This document shows positions 25,320 to 37,936 of a stretch of DNA of 64,000 bases, piece by piece (the first letter of the stretch is position 1; every line of letters starts with the position of its first letter). A program made the translations under genes and the position numbers. This DNA is from Hydractinia symbiolongicarpus (lineage: Eukaryota > Cnidaria > Hydrozoa > Anthoathecata > Hydractiniidae): contig NC_079876.1 of assembly GCF_029227915.1 (NCBI RefSeq), positions 21,702,001-21,766,000 on the forward strand. Direction: 5' to 3'. The notes beneath the pieces are model-generated. The model was not told the origin of the DNA, did no database searches, and worked only from the letters and a program-made list of their open reading frames with translations.

Positions 25320-26851
25320 ATGAATAGACCGATGGTTGTCTGTACGAGCTCATGCAACTACGTGTTTAACGTATGAGGCCTTTATTGGGCGAGAAAAGTC
25401 CATAAAACAGCATTGAGAGACCTGTACACGTAGTTGACGGTGTTGTAAGTCTATGGCGCATTGAAAAACGACTTTAGACGACGTAGACCATTGAGAGTGG
25501 CAGGACTAGACCGATGGTAACCTGCGCTAACGCATGGAAGCACGTGTTTTACGTGTAAGGCCTTTATTGGGCCGCAAAAGGCCATATAACAGCCTGTAGA
25601 GGCCTATACACGTAGTTGACGGTGTTGTAAGGGCATGGCTCGATGGAAAACGACTTGGGACGTTGTAGTCCATTGACGGTGGAAGGACTAGACCAATCGT
25701 AACGTGTGCGGGCACGTGGAACTATGTCACTCACATGTAGGACCATTACTAGGCATCAAAAGGCCATATAACAGCCTTTAGAAGCCTGTGCACGCAGTTG
25801 ACGGTTTTGTAAGGCTATAGCGCAATGACAAAGGACGTTGGACGTCGTAGTGAGTGTAGAAGGAATAGACCGATGGTTGTCTGTGCGAGCTCATGCAACT
25901 ACGTGTTTAACGTATGAGGCCTTTAATGGGCGGGAAAAGTCCATAAAACAGAATTTAGAGATCTGTACACGTAGTTGATGGTGTTGTAAGGCCATGGCCC
26001 GATAGAAAACGACTTTGGACGACGTAGACCATTGAGAGTGGAAGGACTACACCGATGGTAACCTGCGGTAACGTATGGAAGCACGTGTTTTACGTGTAAG
26101 GCCTTTATTAGGCCGCAAAAGGTCATATAACACACTGTAGAGGGTTGTACACGTAGTTGACGGTGTGGTAAGGGCATGGCTCGATGGAAAACGACTTGGG
26201 ACGACGTGGACCATTGAGAGTGGACGGAATAGACCGGTGGTAACCTGCCCAGGCACGTGGAACCACTTGATTTACGTGTAAGACCTTCTTTAGGCGTCAA
26301 GAGGCCATATAACGGCCTTTAGAGGCCTGTACACGTAGTTGAGGGTAATGTAAGTCTATGGCGCTTTAAAAAACGACTTTGGACGACGTAGACCATTGAG
26401 AGTGGAAGCACTAGACCGATGGCAACCTGCGCTAACGCATGGAAGCACGTGTTTTACGTGTATGGCCTTTATTAAGAGGCAAAAGGCCATTTAAAAGCAT
26501 TTAGAGGCCTGTACTCGTAATTGACGGCTTTGTAAGGCTATAGCGCAATGAAAAAGGACTTGGGACGTTCTAGTTCATTGAGTGTGGGAGGAATAGACCG
26601 ATGGTAACCTGCGCTAACGCATGGAAGCACGTATTTTACGTGCAAGGACTTTATTGAACAGCAATAGGCCATATAACAGCCTGTAGAGGCCTTTACACGT
26701 AGTTGACGGTGTTGTAAGGGCATGGCTCGATGGAAAACGACTTGGTACGTCGTAGTCTATTGACGGTGGAAAGACTAGACCCATCGTAACGTGCGCAGGC
26801 ACGTGGAACTATGTCACTCACATGTAAGACCTTTACTAGGCATCAAAAGGA

Positions 26852-28097
26852 CATATAACAGCCTTTAGAAGTCTGTGCACGCAGTTGACGGTTTTGTAAT
26901 GCTATAGTGCAAAGACAAAGGACGTGGGACGTCGTAGTGAGTGTAGAAGGAATAGACAGATGGTTGTCTGTGCGAGCTCATGCAACTACGTGTTTAACGT
27001 ATGAGGCCTTTATTGGGCGGGAAAAGTCCATAAAACAGCATTGAGAGACCTGTACAAGTAGTTGACGGTGTTGTAAGTCTATGGCGCATTGAAAAACGAC
27101 TTTAGACGACGTAGACCATTGAGAGTGGAAGGACTAGACCGATGGTAACCTGCGCTAACGCATGGAAGCACGTGTTTTCCGTGTAAGGCCTTTATTAAGC
27201 CGTTAAAGTCCATATAACAGTCTGTAGAGGCCTGTACACGTAGTTGACGGTGTTGTAAGGGCATGGCTCGATGGAAAACGACTTGGGACGTCGTAGTCCA
27301 TTGAAGGTGGAAGGACTAGACCCATCGTAACGTGCGCCGGCACGTGGAACTATGTGATTCACATGTAAGACCTTCACTAGGCATTCAAGGGCCATATAAC
27401 AGCCTTTAGAAGCCTCTGCACGCAGTTGACGGTTTTGTAAGGCTATAGCGCAATGACAAAGGACTTGGGACGTCGTAGTCTATTGAGTGTAGAAGGAATA
27501 GACCGATGGTTGTCTGTGCGAACTCATGCAACTACGTGTTTAACGTATAAGGCCTTTATTGGGCGGGAAAAGTCCATAAAACAGAATTTAGAGATCTGTA
27601 CACGTAATTAATTGTGTTGTAAGGGCATGGCTCGATGGAAAACGATTTGGGACGACGTAGACCATTGAGAGTGGACGGAATCGACCGGTGGTAACCTGCG
27701 AAGGCACGTGGAACCACTTGATTTACGTGTAAGACCTTTTTTAGGCGTCAAAAGGCCATATAACGGCCTTTAGAGGTCTGTACACGTAGTTGACGGTGTT
27801 GTAAGTCTATGGCGCAATGACAAAGGACTTGGGACGGCGTAGTCTATTGAGTGTAGAAGGAATAGACCGATGGTTGTCTGTGCGAGCTCATGCAACTACG
27901 TGTTTAACGTATGAGGCCTTTATTGGGCGGGAAAAGTCCATAAAACAGCATTGAGAGACCTGTACACGTAATTGACGGTGTTGTAAGTCAATGGCGCATT
28001 GAATAACGACTTTAGACAACGTACACCATTGAGAGTGGAAGGACTAGACCGATGGTAACCTGCGCTAACGCATGGAAGCACGTGTTTTACGTGTAAG
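26852..28097 (+). repeat. Satellite segment copied at 34764-36009 and 52635-53880
   Basis: About 1.25 kb at offset 7,912 to the second copy, and 17,871 more to the third. Shared rare variants include GTGCAAAGACAAAGGACGTGG (near 26910), GTAATTAATTGTG (near 27603) and GACGGCGTAG (near 27835). Confidence 0.85.
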
Positions 28098-29327
28098 ATC
28101 TTTATTAGGCATCAAAAGGCCATATAACGGCCTTTAGAGGCCTGTGCACGCAGTTGACGACTTTGTAAGGCCAGGACTCTATGGAAAACGACTTGGGACG
28201 TCGTAGTCCATCGAGGGTGGAAGGACTAGACCCATCGTTCCACGTGCGCGGCACGTGGAACTACGTGATTCACATGTAAGATCTTTATTAGGCATCAAAA
28301 GGCCATATAACGGCCTTCAGAGGCCTGTGCAGGCAGTTGACGGCTTTGTAAGGCCATGGCTCGATGGAAAACAACTTTGGACGACGTAGACCATTGAGAG
28401 TGGACGGAATAGAGCGGTGGTAACCTGCGCAGGCACGTGGAGCCACTTGATTTACGTGTAAGACCCTTTTTAGGCGTCAAAAGGCCACATAACGGCCTTT
28501 AGAGGCCTGTTCACGTAGTTGACGGTGTTGTAAGTCTATGTCGCAATGAAAAACGACTTTGGACGACGTAGACCATTGAGTGTGGAAGGAATGGACCGAC
28601 GATAACCTGCGCTAACGCATGGGAATACGTTTTTTACGTGCAAGGCCTTTATTGATCGGCAAACGCCCATATAACAGCATTTAGACACCTGTACACGTAG
28701 TTGACGGTGTTGTAAGTCTATGGCCCTTTGAAAAACGACTTTGAACGACGTAGACTATTGATTATGGGAGGAATAGACCGATGGTAACCTGCCCTAACGC
28801 ATGGAACTACGTGATTCACATGTAAGACCTTTAGTAGGCCGCAAAAGGCCATATAACAGCCTTTAGAGGCGTGTACTCGTAATTGACGGTTTTGTAAGGC
28901 TATAGCGCAATGAAAAAGGACTTGGGACGTTCTAGTCCATTGAGTTTGGGAGGAATAGACCGATGGTAACCTGCGCTAACGCATGGAAGAACGTGTTTTA
29001 CGTGCAAGGACTTTATTGGGTGGCAAACGGCCATAAAGCAGCATTTAGAGGTCTGTACACGTAGTTGATAGTGATCTAACGGCATGGCTCGATGGAAAAC
29101 GACTTTGGATGACGAAGACCATTCAGAGTGGAAGGACTAGACCGATGGTAACCTGCGCTAACGCATGGAAACACGTGTTTTACGTGTAACGACTTTATTG
29201 GGCGGCAAAAGGCCATGTAACAGTATATAGAGGACTGTGCACGTAGTTGACGGTGTTGTAAGGGCATGGCTCGATGGAAAATGACTTGGGACGTCGTAGT
29301 CCATCGGGGTGGAAGGACTAGACCCAT
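28033..29327 (+). repeat. Satellite segment copied at 37937-39231 and 55808-57102
   Basis: 1,295 bp at offset 9,904 with only a handful of substitutions, ending exactly where the AT-rich island begins. This match supplies the uninterrupted reference for the island site. Confidence 0.9.
28237..28261. repeat. Perfect 25-bp palindrome in a beta monomer
   Basis: Arms GTTCCACGTGC and GCACGTGGAAC (11 bp each, exact reverse complements) around a 3-nt centre GCG. Ordinary beta monomers have only the shorter ACGTGC and GCACGT arms here, so this is a strengthened version of a dyad already in the family. Confidence 0.95.
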
Positions 29328-29600
29328 AATCGTTAAAATTTTACCAAAATAGATATTAGAGCTTTTTTGTGCTGGTGAAGTTCATTGTTCTCTAAAGAGT
29401 ATTTTTTTGGCCATATATAGTCAATTAAATACCAATATAATCATCTGGAAGCTGGAGTAAACTATTTTTTTAAAGGACAATTAACCTCGTTTTCAGCATC
29501 TCCTGCACTTTTTACATTGAGGCATCCTAAATTTATTTGCCAATTTATTTGGCATTTTATACCGCGGGATAATAATTTTGACTTAATAAAACATTTAAAA
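29328..29600. other. AT-rich non-satellite island
   Basis: This is the only stretch that does not read as the 182-bp satellite. It is 273 bp with 78 G+C bases (about 29%), against about 49% in the monomer consensus. The left edge follows GACCCAT (29321-29327); on the right the satellite resumes at ACATGTAAGATC. The closest paralogue (39232-39267) has 36 bp of satellite here instead, so island plus 28-bp duplication replaced those 36 bp (net +265 bp). I see no long open frame, terminal inverted repeat, clear poly(A) tail or flanking target-site duplication. One short inverted repeat exists: TGCCAA at 29538-29543 and TTGGCA at 29549-29554, 5-nt loop. It could be filler DNA captured at a repaired break, a fragment of a mobile element, or a piece of the genomic background; I cannot tell which. 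Confidence 0.9.
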
Positions 29601-29638
29601 ACATGTAAGATTAATAAAACATTTAAAAACATGTAAGA
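29583..29638 (+). repeat. 28-bp exact tandem duplication at island edge
   Basis: Two identical 28-bp units, 29583-29610 and 29611-29638, each beginning TTAATAAAAC and ending ACATGTAAGA. The first part of the unit is island sequence and the last ten bases are satellite, so the duplication spans the island-satellite junction and must be younger than the joining of the two. Confidence 0.95.
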
Positions 29639-29770
29639 TCTTTATTAGGCATAAAAAGGCCATAAAACGGCCTTTAGCGGCCCTATCACGCAGTTGACGA
29701 CTTTGTAAGGCCATGGCTCGATGGAAAACAACTTTGGACGACGTAGACCATTTAGAGTGGACAGAATAGA

Positions 29771-29800
29771 GCGGTGGTAAACTGCAGCCTTTAGAGGCAT
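29771..29800 (+). repeat. Truncated monomer, about 65-bp deletion
   Basis: GGTGGTAAACTGC is followed directly by AGCCTTTAGAGG, dropping about 65 bp across the normal monomer boundary (phases about 128 to 11). With this deletion the 481-bp surplus over the 39.35-kb paralogue equals three monomers minus 65 bp, which supports the reading. Confidence 0.8.
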
Positions 29801-30199
29801 GTACACGTAATTGACAGTGTTGTAAGGCCATGGCTCGATGGAAAACAACTTGGGATGTCGTAGACCATTGAGAGTGGAACGACTAGACACATGGTAACGT
29901 TCGCTGGCACATGGAAGCACGTGTTTTACATGTAAGACCTTTATAACACTGAAAAAGGCCATAAAACAGCCATTAGAGGTCTGTACACGTAGTTGACGGT
30001 GTTGTAAGGCCATGGCTCGATGGAAAACGACTTGGGACGTCGTAGACCATTGAGAGTGGAAGGACTAGACCCATGCTAACGTGCGGGCGCACGTGGAAGT
30101 ACGTGATTCACGTGAAAGATCTTTTTTAGGAGTCAAAAGGCCATAAAACAGCCGTTAGAGGCCTGTACAAGCAGTTGGCAGTATTGTATGGCTATGGCG

Positions 30200-31216
30200 T
30201 AATGGAAAACGACTTGGGACGTCGTAGTCCGTTGTGTGTGGAGAGAATAGACCGATGGTAACCTGCACTAGCGCATAGAAGAATGTGATTTACGTATAAG
30301 GCCTTTATTAGGCGTCACAAGGCCATATATCAGCATTTGGAGGCCTGTGCACGCCAGTTGACGGTATTGTAAGGCCATGGCTCGTTGAGAAGCGGTTAGG
30401 GACGTCGTTGTCCGTTGAGAGTGGAAGGAATAGACCAATGGTGAATTGCGTTAACGTATGGAACCACGTGTTTTACGTATAAGACCTTTATTGGGCGGCA
30501 AAAGGCCATATAACAGCATTTAGAGGCCTGTACACGTAGTTGACGGAGTTGTAAGGCCATGGATTGATGGAGTACGACTTGGGATGTCGTTGTCCGTTGA
30601 GATTGGAAGGAATAGACCGATGGTAAACTGTGCAGGCGCGTGGAACCACTTGATTTACGTGTAAGACCATTTCTGGGCGTCAAAAGGCCATATAACAGCC
30701 TTAGAGGCCTGTACACGTAGTTGACAGTGTTGTAGGGCCATGGCTCGGTGAGAAACGACTTGGGACATCGTAGTCCATTGAGTGTAAAAGGAATAGACCG
30801 ATGGTAAGCTGCGCTAACGCATGGAAGCACGTGTTTTACGTGTAAGACCTTTTTTAGGAGTCAAAAGGCCATAAAGCAGCATTTAGAGGTCTGTACAGGT
30901 AGTTGACAGTTCTAAAGTCATGGATCGATGGAAAACGAATTGGGACGTCGTAGTACATTGAGAGTGGCAGGACTAGACCCATCGTAACGTGCGTCGGCAC
31001 GTGGAACTGTGTGATTCACATATAAGACCTTTACTAGGCATCAAAGGCCATATAACAGCCTTTAGAGGCCTGTGCACGCAGTTGACGGTTTTGTAAGGCT
31101 ATAGCGCAATGACAAAGGACTTGGGAGGTCGTAGTTTATTGAGTGTTAAAGGAATAGACCGATGGTTGCCTGTGCAAACTCATGCAACCACGTGTTTAAC
31201 GTATAAGGCCTTTATT
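30200..31216 (+). repeat. Satellite segment copied at 39358-40375 and 57229-58246
   Basis: About 1.0 kb at offset 9,158 (9,159 after a 1-bp indel near 30691). Markers are GTCCGTTGTGTGTGGAGAG, GCGGTTAGGGACG and GTTGACAGTTCTAAAG. Between this segment and the previous match the right-hand copies lack 481 bp. Confidence 0.85.
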
Positions 31217-31735
31217 GGACGGGAAAAGTCCATATAACAGCATTTAGAGATCTGTACACGCAGTTGACGGTTTTGTAAGGCTATAGCGCAATGAAAAATT
31301 ACTTGGGACGTCCTATTCCATTGAGTGTGGGAGGAATAGACCGATGTTAACCTGCGCTAACGCGTGGAAGCACGTGTTTTACGTGCAAGGACATTATTGG
31401 GTGGCAAAAGGCCATAAAGTAGCATTTAGAGGTCTGTACACGTAGTTGATAGTGTTCTAACGTCATGGCTCGATGGAAAACGACTTGGGACGTCGTAGTC
31501 CATTGAGGGTGGGAGGACTAGACCGATGGTAACCTGCACTAACGCATGGAAGCACGTGTTTTACGTGTAAGGCCTTTATTGAGAGACAAAAGGCCATGTA
31601 AAAGCATTTAGAGTCCTGTACACGTAGTTGACGGTGTTGTAAGTCTATGGCGCATTGAAAAACGATTTGGGACGTCGTAGTCCAATGATTGTGGAAGGAA
31701 TAGACCGATGGTAACATGCGCTAACGCATTAAAGC

Positions 31736-31780
31736 ACGTGTTTTACTATTATTAGGCGGCAAAACGCCTTTAGAGGCCGG
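31736..31780 (+). repeat. Doubly deleted monomer (TTTTACTATTATTAGG)
   Basis: Two losses in one monomer: the bases between GTTTTAC and TATTATTAGG, and those between CAAAACG and CCTTTAGAGG (most of CCATATAACAG). The same pair of junctions occurs near 33299, 40724, 51170 and 58595, a strong marker of shared descent. Confidence 0.8.
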
Positions 31781-32090
31781 TACACGTAGTTGACGGTTTT
31801 TTATGGCTATAGCGCAATGAAAAAGGACTTGGGACGTCGTAGTCCATTGATTGTAGAAGGAATGGACGGACGATAACCTGCGCTAACGCATGGGAGCACG
31901 TGTTTTACGTGCAAGGCCTTTATTGATCGGCAAAAGCCCATATAACAGCATTTAGAGATCTGTACACGTAGTTGACGGTGCTGTAAGGCCATGGCTCGAT
32001 GGAAAACGAATTGGGACGTCGTAGTACATTGAGAGTGGAAGGACTAGACCCATCGTAACGTGCCCGGGCACGTGGAACTATGTGATTTAC

Positions 32091-32115
32091 ATGTAAGACC
32101 TTAAGGCTATAGCGC
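32091..32115 (+). repeat. Truncated monomer, about 65-70-bp deletion
   Basis: ATGTAAGACCTT runs straight into AAGGCTATAGCGC, losing the monomer boundary and the first roughly 50 bases of the next monomer. Confidence 0.75.
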
Positions 32116-35100
32116 AATGGCAAAGGACTTTGGACGTCGTAGTCCATTGAGTGTAGAAGGAATAGACAGATGGTTGTCTGTGCAAACTCATGCAACTACG
32201 TTTTTAACGTATAAGGCCTTTATTGGGCGGAAAAGTCCATATAACAGCATTTAGAGGCCTGTACACGTAGTTGCCGGTGTTGTAAGGCTATGGCGCTTTG
32301 AAAAACGACTTTGGACGACGTAGACCATTGAGAGTGGAAGGACTACACCGGTGGTAACCTGCATTAAGGCATGGAAGCACGTGTTTTACGTGTATGGCCT
32401 TTATTAACAGGCAAAAAGCCATATAACAGCATTTAGAGACCTGTACACGTAGTTGACGGTGTTGTAAGGCCATGGCTCGATGGAAAAAGACATTGGACGA
32501 CGTAGACCATTGAGAGTGGAAGGAATAGACCGATGGTAACCTGCTCAGGCACGTGCAACAACTTGATTTACGTGTAAGACTTTTTTTAGGCGTCAAAAGG
32601 CCATATAACAGCCTTTAGAGGACTGCACACGTTGTTGACGGTGTTGTAAGTGTATGGCGCAATGAAAAACGACTTCGGACGACGTAGACAATTGAGGGTG
32701 GAAGGACTGGACCGATGGTAACCTGCGCTAACGCATGGAAGCACGTGTTTTACGTGTAAGGCCTTTATTGAGAGACAAAAGGTCATGTCAAAAGCATTTA
32801 GAGGCCTGTACACGTAGTTGACTGTGTTCTAAAGTCATGGCTCGATGGAAAACGACTTTGGACGACGTAGACCATTGAGAGTGGAAGGAATAGACCGATG
32901 GTAACCTGCGCAGGCACGTGCACCTACTTGATTTACGTGTAAGACCTTTTTAGGCGTCAAAAGGCCATATAACGGCCTTTAGAGGCCTGTACACGTTGTT
33001 GACGGTGTTGTAAGTCTATGGCGCATTGAAAAACGATTTGGGACGTCGTATTCCATTGAGTGTGGAAGAAATAGACCGATGGTAACATGCGCTAACGCAT
33101 GGAAGCACGTGTTTTACGTGTAAGGCCTTTATTGAGAGACAAAAGGCCATGTAAAAGCATTTAGAGGCCTATACACGTAGTTGACGGTGTTGTAAGTCTA
33201 TGGCGCATTGAAAAACGATTTGGGACGTCGTAGTCCAATGAGTGTGGAAGGAATAGACCGATGGTAACATGCGCTAACGCATGAAAGCACGTGTTTTACT
33301 ATTATTAGGCGGCAAAACGCCTTTAGAGGCCGGTACACGTAGTTGACGGTGTTGTAAGGGCATGGCTCGATGGAAAACGATTTGGGACGACGTAGTCCAT
33401 TGAGGGTGGAAGGACTAGACACATCGTTCAACGTGCGGGGCACGTGGAACTACGTGATTCACATGTAAAATCTTTATTAGGCATCAAAAGGCCATATAAC
33501 AGCCTTTAGAGGCCTGTGCACGCAGTTGACGGTTTTTTATGGCTATAGCGCAATGAAAAAGGACTTGGGACGTCGTAGTCCATTGATTGTGGAAGGAATG
33601 GACGGACGATAACATGCGCTAACGCATTGGAGCACGTGTTTTACGTGCAAGGCCTTTATTGATCGGCAAAAGCCCATATAACAGCCTTTGAAGACATGTA
33701 CACGTAGTTGACAGTGTTGTAAGGCCATGGCTCGATAGAAAATGACTTGGGACGTCATAGTCCATTGAGAGTGGAAGGAATAGAACGATTGTAACCTGCG
33801 CTACAAAATGAATACACGTGTTCTACGTGAAAGGCCTTTAATGGGCGGTAAAAGGCCATATAACAGTTTTTAGATCCATATGCACGTAGTTGACAGTGTT
33901 GTAAAGCCATGGCTCGATGGAGTACTGCTTGGAACGTCGTAGTCCATTGAGAGTGGAAGGAATAGAACGATTGTAACTTGCTCTAGAAAATGGATACACG
34001 TGTTTTACGTGTAAGGCTTTTATTAGGCTGGAAAAGGCCATATAACAGCATTTAGAGGCCTGTACAGGTAGTTGACGGTGTTGTAAGGCCATGGATCGAT
34101 GGAGTACGACTTGAGATGTCGTTGTCCGTTGAGATTGGAAGGAATAGACCGATGGTAAACTGTGCAGGCGCGTGGAACCACTTGATTTACGTGTAAGACC
34201 TTTTCTGGGCGTCAAAAGGGCATATAACACCCTTTAGAGGCCTGTACACGTAGTTGACGGTGTTTTAAGTCTATGGCGCTTTCGATAACGACTTTGGAAG
34301 ACGTAGACCATTGAGAGTGGAAGGAATAGACCGATGGTAACATGCCCTAACGCATAAAAGCAGGTGTTTTACGTGTAAGGCCTTTATTAGGCCGAAAAAG
34401 GCCATATAACAGCCTTTAGAGGCCTATACTCGTAATTGACGGTTTTGTAAGGCTATAGCGCAATGAAAAAGGACTTGGGACGTTCTAGTCCATTGAGTGT
34501 GGGAGGAATAGACCGATGGTAACCTCCGCTAACGCATGAAAGCACGTGTTTTACGTGCAAGGACTTTATTGAACGGCAATAGGCCATAAAGCAGCATTTA
34601 GGGGTCTGTACACGTAGTTGACAGTTCTAAAGTCATGGCTCGATGGAAAACGAATTGGGACGTCGTAGTACATTGAGAGTGGCAGGACTAGACCCATCGT
34701 AACGTGCGCGGGCACGTGGAACTGTGTGATTCACATATAAGACCTTTACTAGGCATCAAAGGCCATATAACAGCCTTTAGAAGTCTGTGCACGCAGTTGA
34801 CGGTTTTGTAAGGCTATAGTGCAAAGACAAAGGACGTGGGACGTCGTAGTAAGTGTAGAAGGAATAGACAGATGGTTGTCTGTGCGAGCTCATGCAACTA
34901 CGTGTTTAACGTATGAGGCCTTTATTGGGCGGGAAAAGTCCATAAAACAGCATTGAGAGACCTGTACAAGTAGTTGACAGTGTTGTAAGTCTATGGCGCA
35001 TTGAAAAACGACTTTAGACGACGTAGACCATTGAGAGTGGAAGGACTAGACCGATGGTAACCTGCGCTAACGCATGGAAGCACGTGTTTTCTGTGTAAGG

Positions 35101-36009
35101 CCTTTATTAGGCCGTTAAAGTCCATATAACAGCCTGTAGAGGCCTGTACACGTAGTTGACGGTGTTGTAAGGGCATGGCTCGATGGAAAACGACTTGGGA
35201 CGTCGTAGTCCATTGAAGGTGGAAGGACTAGACCCATCGTAACGTGCGCGGGCACGTGGAACTATGTGATTCACATGTAAGACCTTCACTAGGCATTCAA
35301 GGGCCATATAACAGCCTTTAGAAGCCTCTGCACGCAGTTGACGGTTTTGTAAGGCTATAGCGCAATGACAAAGGACTTGGGACGTCGTAGTCTATTGAGT
35401 GTAGAAGGAATAGACCGATGGTTGTCTGTGCGAACTCATGCAACTACGTGTTTAACGTATAATGCCTTTATTGGGCGGGAAAAGTCCATAAAACAGAATT
35501 TAGAGATCTGTACACGTAATTAATTGTGTTGTAAGGGCATGGCTCGATGGAAAACGATTTGGGACGACGTAGACCATTGAGAGTGGTCGGAATCGACCGG
35601 TGGTAACCTGCGAAGGCACGTGGAACCACTTGATTTACGTGTAAGACCTTTTTTAGGCGTCAAAAGGCCATATAACGGCCTTTAGAGGCCTGTACACGTA
35701 GTTGACGGTGTTGTAAGTCTATGGCGCAATGACAAAGGACATGGGACGGCGTAGTCTATTGAGTGTAGAAGGAATAGACCGATGGTTGTCTGTGCGAGCT
35801 CATGCAACTACGTGTTTAACGTATGAGGCCTTTATTGGGCGGGAAAAGTCCATAAAACAGCATTGAGAGACCTGTACACGTAATTGACGGTGTTGTAAGT
35901 CAATGGCGCATTGAAAAACGACTTTAGACAACGTACACCATTGAGAGTGGAAGGACTAGACCGATGGTAACCTGCGCTAATGCATGGAAGCACGTGTTTT
36001 ACGTGTAAG

Positions 36010-37936
36010 GCCTTTATTAGGCCGCAAAACGCCATATAACAGCCTGTAGAGGCCTTTACACGTAGTTGACGGTGTTGTGAGGGCATGGCTCGATGGAAAA
36101 CGACTTGGGACGTCGTAGTCTATTGACGGTGGAAGGACTAGACCCATCGTAACGTGCGCGGGCACGTGGAACTATGTCACTCACATGAAAGACCTTTACT
36201 AGGCATCAAAAGGACATATAACAGCCTTTAGAAGCCTGTGCACGCAGTTGACGGTTTTGTAAGGCTATAGCGCAATGACAAAGGACGTGGGACGTCGTAG
36301 TGAGTGTAGAAGGAATAGACTGGTTGTCTGTGCGAGCTCATGCAACTACGTGTTTAACGTATGAGGCCTTTATTGGGCGGGAAAAGTCCATAAAACAGAA
36401 TTGAGAGATCTGTATACGTAATTGATGGTGTTGTAAGGCCATCGCTCGATAGAAAACGACTTGGGACGACGTAGATCATTGAGAGTGGACGGAATAGACC
36501 GGCGGTAACCTGCGCAGGCACGTGGAACCACTTGATTTACGTGTAAGACCTTTTTTAGGCGTCAAAAGGCCATAAAACGGCCTTTAGAGGCCTGTACACG
36601 TAGTTGACGGAGTTGTAAGTCTATGGCGCTTTGAAAAATGACTTTGGACGACGTAGACCATTGAAAGTGGAAGGACTAGACCGATGGTAACCTGCGCTAA
36701 CGCATGGAAGCACGTGTTTTACGTGTATGGCCATTATTAAGAGGCAAAAGGCCATGTAAAAGCATTTAGAGGCCTGTACTCGTAATTGACGGCTTTGTAA
36801 GGCTATAGAGCATTGAAAAAGGACTTGTGACGTTCTAGTTCATTGAATGTGGGAGGACTAGACCGATGGTAACCTGCGCTAACGCATGGAAGCACGTGTT
36901 TTACGTGTAAGGCCTTTATTAAGAGGCAAAAGGCCATATAACAGCCTGTAGAGGCCTGTACACGTAGTTAACGGTGTTGTAAGGCCATGGCTCGATGGAA
37001 AAAGACTTTGGACGACGTAGACCATTGAGAGTGGAAGGACTAGACCGATGGTAACCTGCGATGACGCATAGAAGTACGTGTTTTACGTAAAAGGCCTTTA
37101 TTGGTCGACAAAAGCCCATATAACATCATTTGGAGATCTTTACACGTAGTTGATGGTGTTGTAAGGTCATGGCTCAATGGAAAACGACTTGGACGACGTA
37201 GACCATTGAGAGTGGACGGAATAGACCGGTGGTACCTGCGCAGGCACGTGGAACCACTTGATTCACCTGTAAGACCTTTACTAGGCACCAAAAGGCCATA
37301 TAACAGCCTTTAGAGGCCTGTGCACGCAGTTAATGGTTTTGTAAGGCTATAGCGCAATGAAAAAGGACTTGGGACGTCCTAGTCCATCGAGTGTGGGAGA
37401 AATAGACCGATGGTAACCTGCGCTAACGCATGGAAGCACGTGTTTTACGTGCAAGGATTTTATTGAGTAGGAAAAGGCCATAAAGCAGCATTTAGAGGTC
37501 TGTACACGTAGTTGACAGTGTTCTAAAGTCATGGATCGATGGAAAACGAATTGGGACGTCGTAGTACATTGAGAATGGAAGGACTAGACCGATGGTAACC
37601 TGCGCTAACGCATGAAAGCACGTGTTTTACGTGTAAGGACTTTATTGGGCGGCAAAAGGCCATGTAACAGCCTTTAGAGGCCTGTACATGCAGTTGACGG
37701 CTTTTTAAGGCTATAGCGCAAAGACAAAGAACTTGGGACGTCGTAGCCTATTGAGTGTAGAAGGAATAGACCAATGGTTGTCTGTACTAACTCATGCAAC
37801 CACGTGTTTAACGTATAAGGCCTTTGTTGGGCGGGAAAAGTCCATATAACAGCATTGAGAGACCTCTACACGTAGTTGACGGTTTTGTAAGTCTATGGCG
37901 CAATGAAAAACGACTTTGGACGACGTAGACCATTCA
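36010..37936 (+). repeat. Satellite segment absent from the 28-kb paralogue
   Basis: Ordinary monomers lying between two blocks (34764-36009 and 37937-39231) that abut at 28.03-28.10 kb in the left paralogue. Offsets change from 7,912 to 9,904, so 1,992 bp were gained here or lost there. The left end resembles the 8.4-8.6 and 11.7-11.9 kb monomers (CGTCGTAGTGAGTGTAG), suggesting left-domain origin. Confidence 0.7.

Larger units (their letters stand above)
1..29327 (+). repeat. 182-bp tandem satellite array, left part
   Basis: Head-to-tail monomers of about 182 bp, all in one orientation. Landmarks by phase: AGGCCATATAAC at 1-12, GTACACGTAGTTGACGG near 28-44, CGATGGAAAACGAC at 63-76, GACGTCGTAG at 81-90, GACCGATGG at 113-121, TTTACGTG ending near 159, AGGCCTTTATT at 162-172. 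Neighbouring monomers clearly differ, whereas copies several kb apart can be almost identical, so this part is organised above the monomer level. Gamma monomers (GAACTCATGCAAC near phase 130-142) are common here and become rare to the right. No gene is visible: open frames on both strands recur with the monomer. The window starts inside a monomer. Assignment to a centromere or pericentromere is inferred from monomer length and array size only. Confidence 0.97.

Noticed and set aside
29405-29420. GGCCATATA inside the AT-rich island, matching the satellite monomer start
   Set aside because: The match is about 9 bp with no similarity on either side in phase; chance is sufficient.
29328-29638. 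The island as an intact transposon or SINE
   Set aside because: No terminal inverted repeats, A- and B-box promoter, clear poly(A) end or target-site duplication could be seen, and 36 bp of host sequence are missing instead of duplicated.
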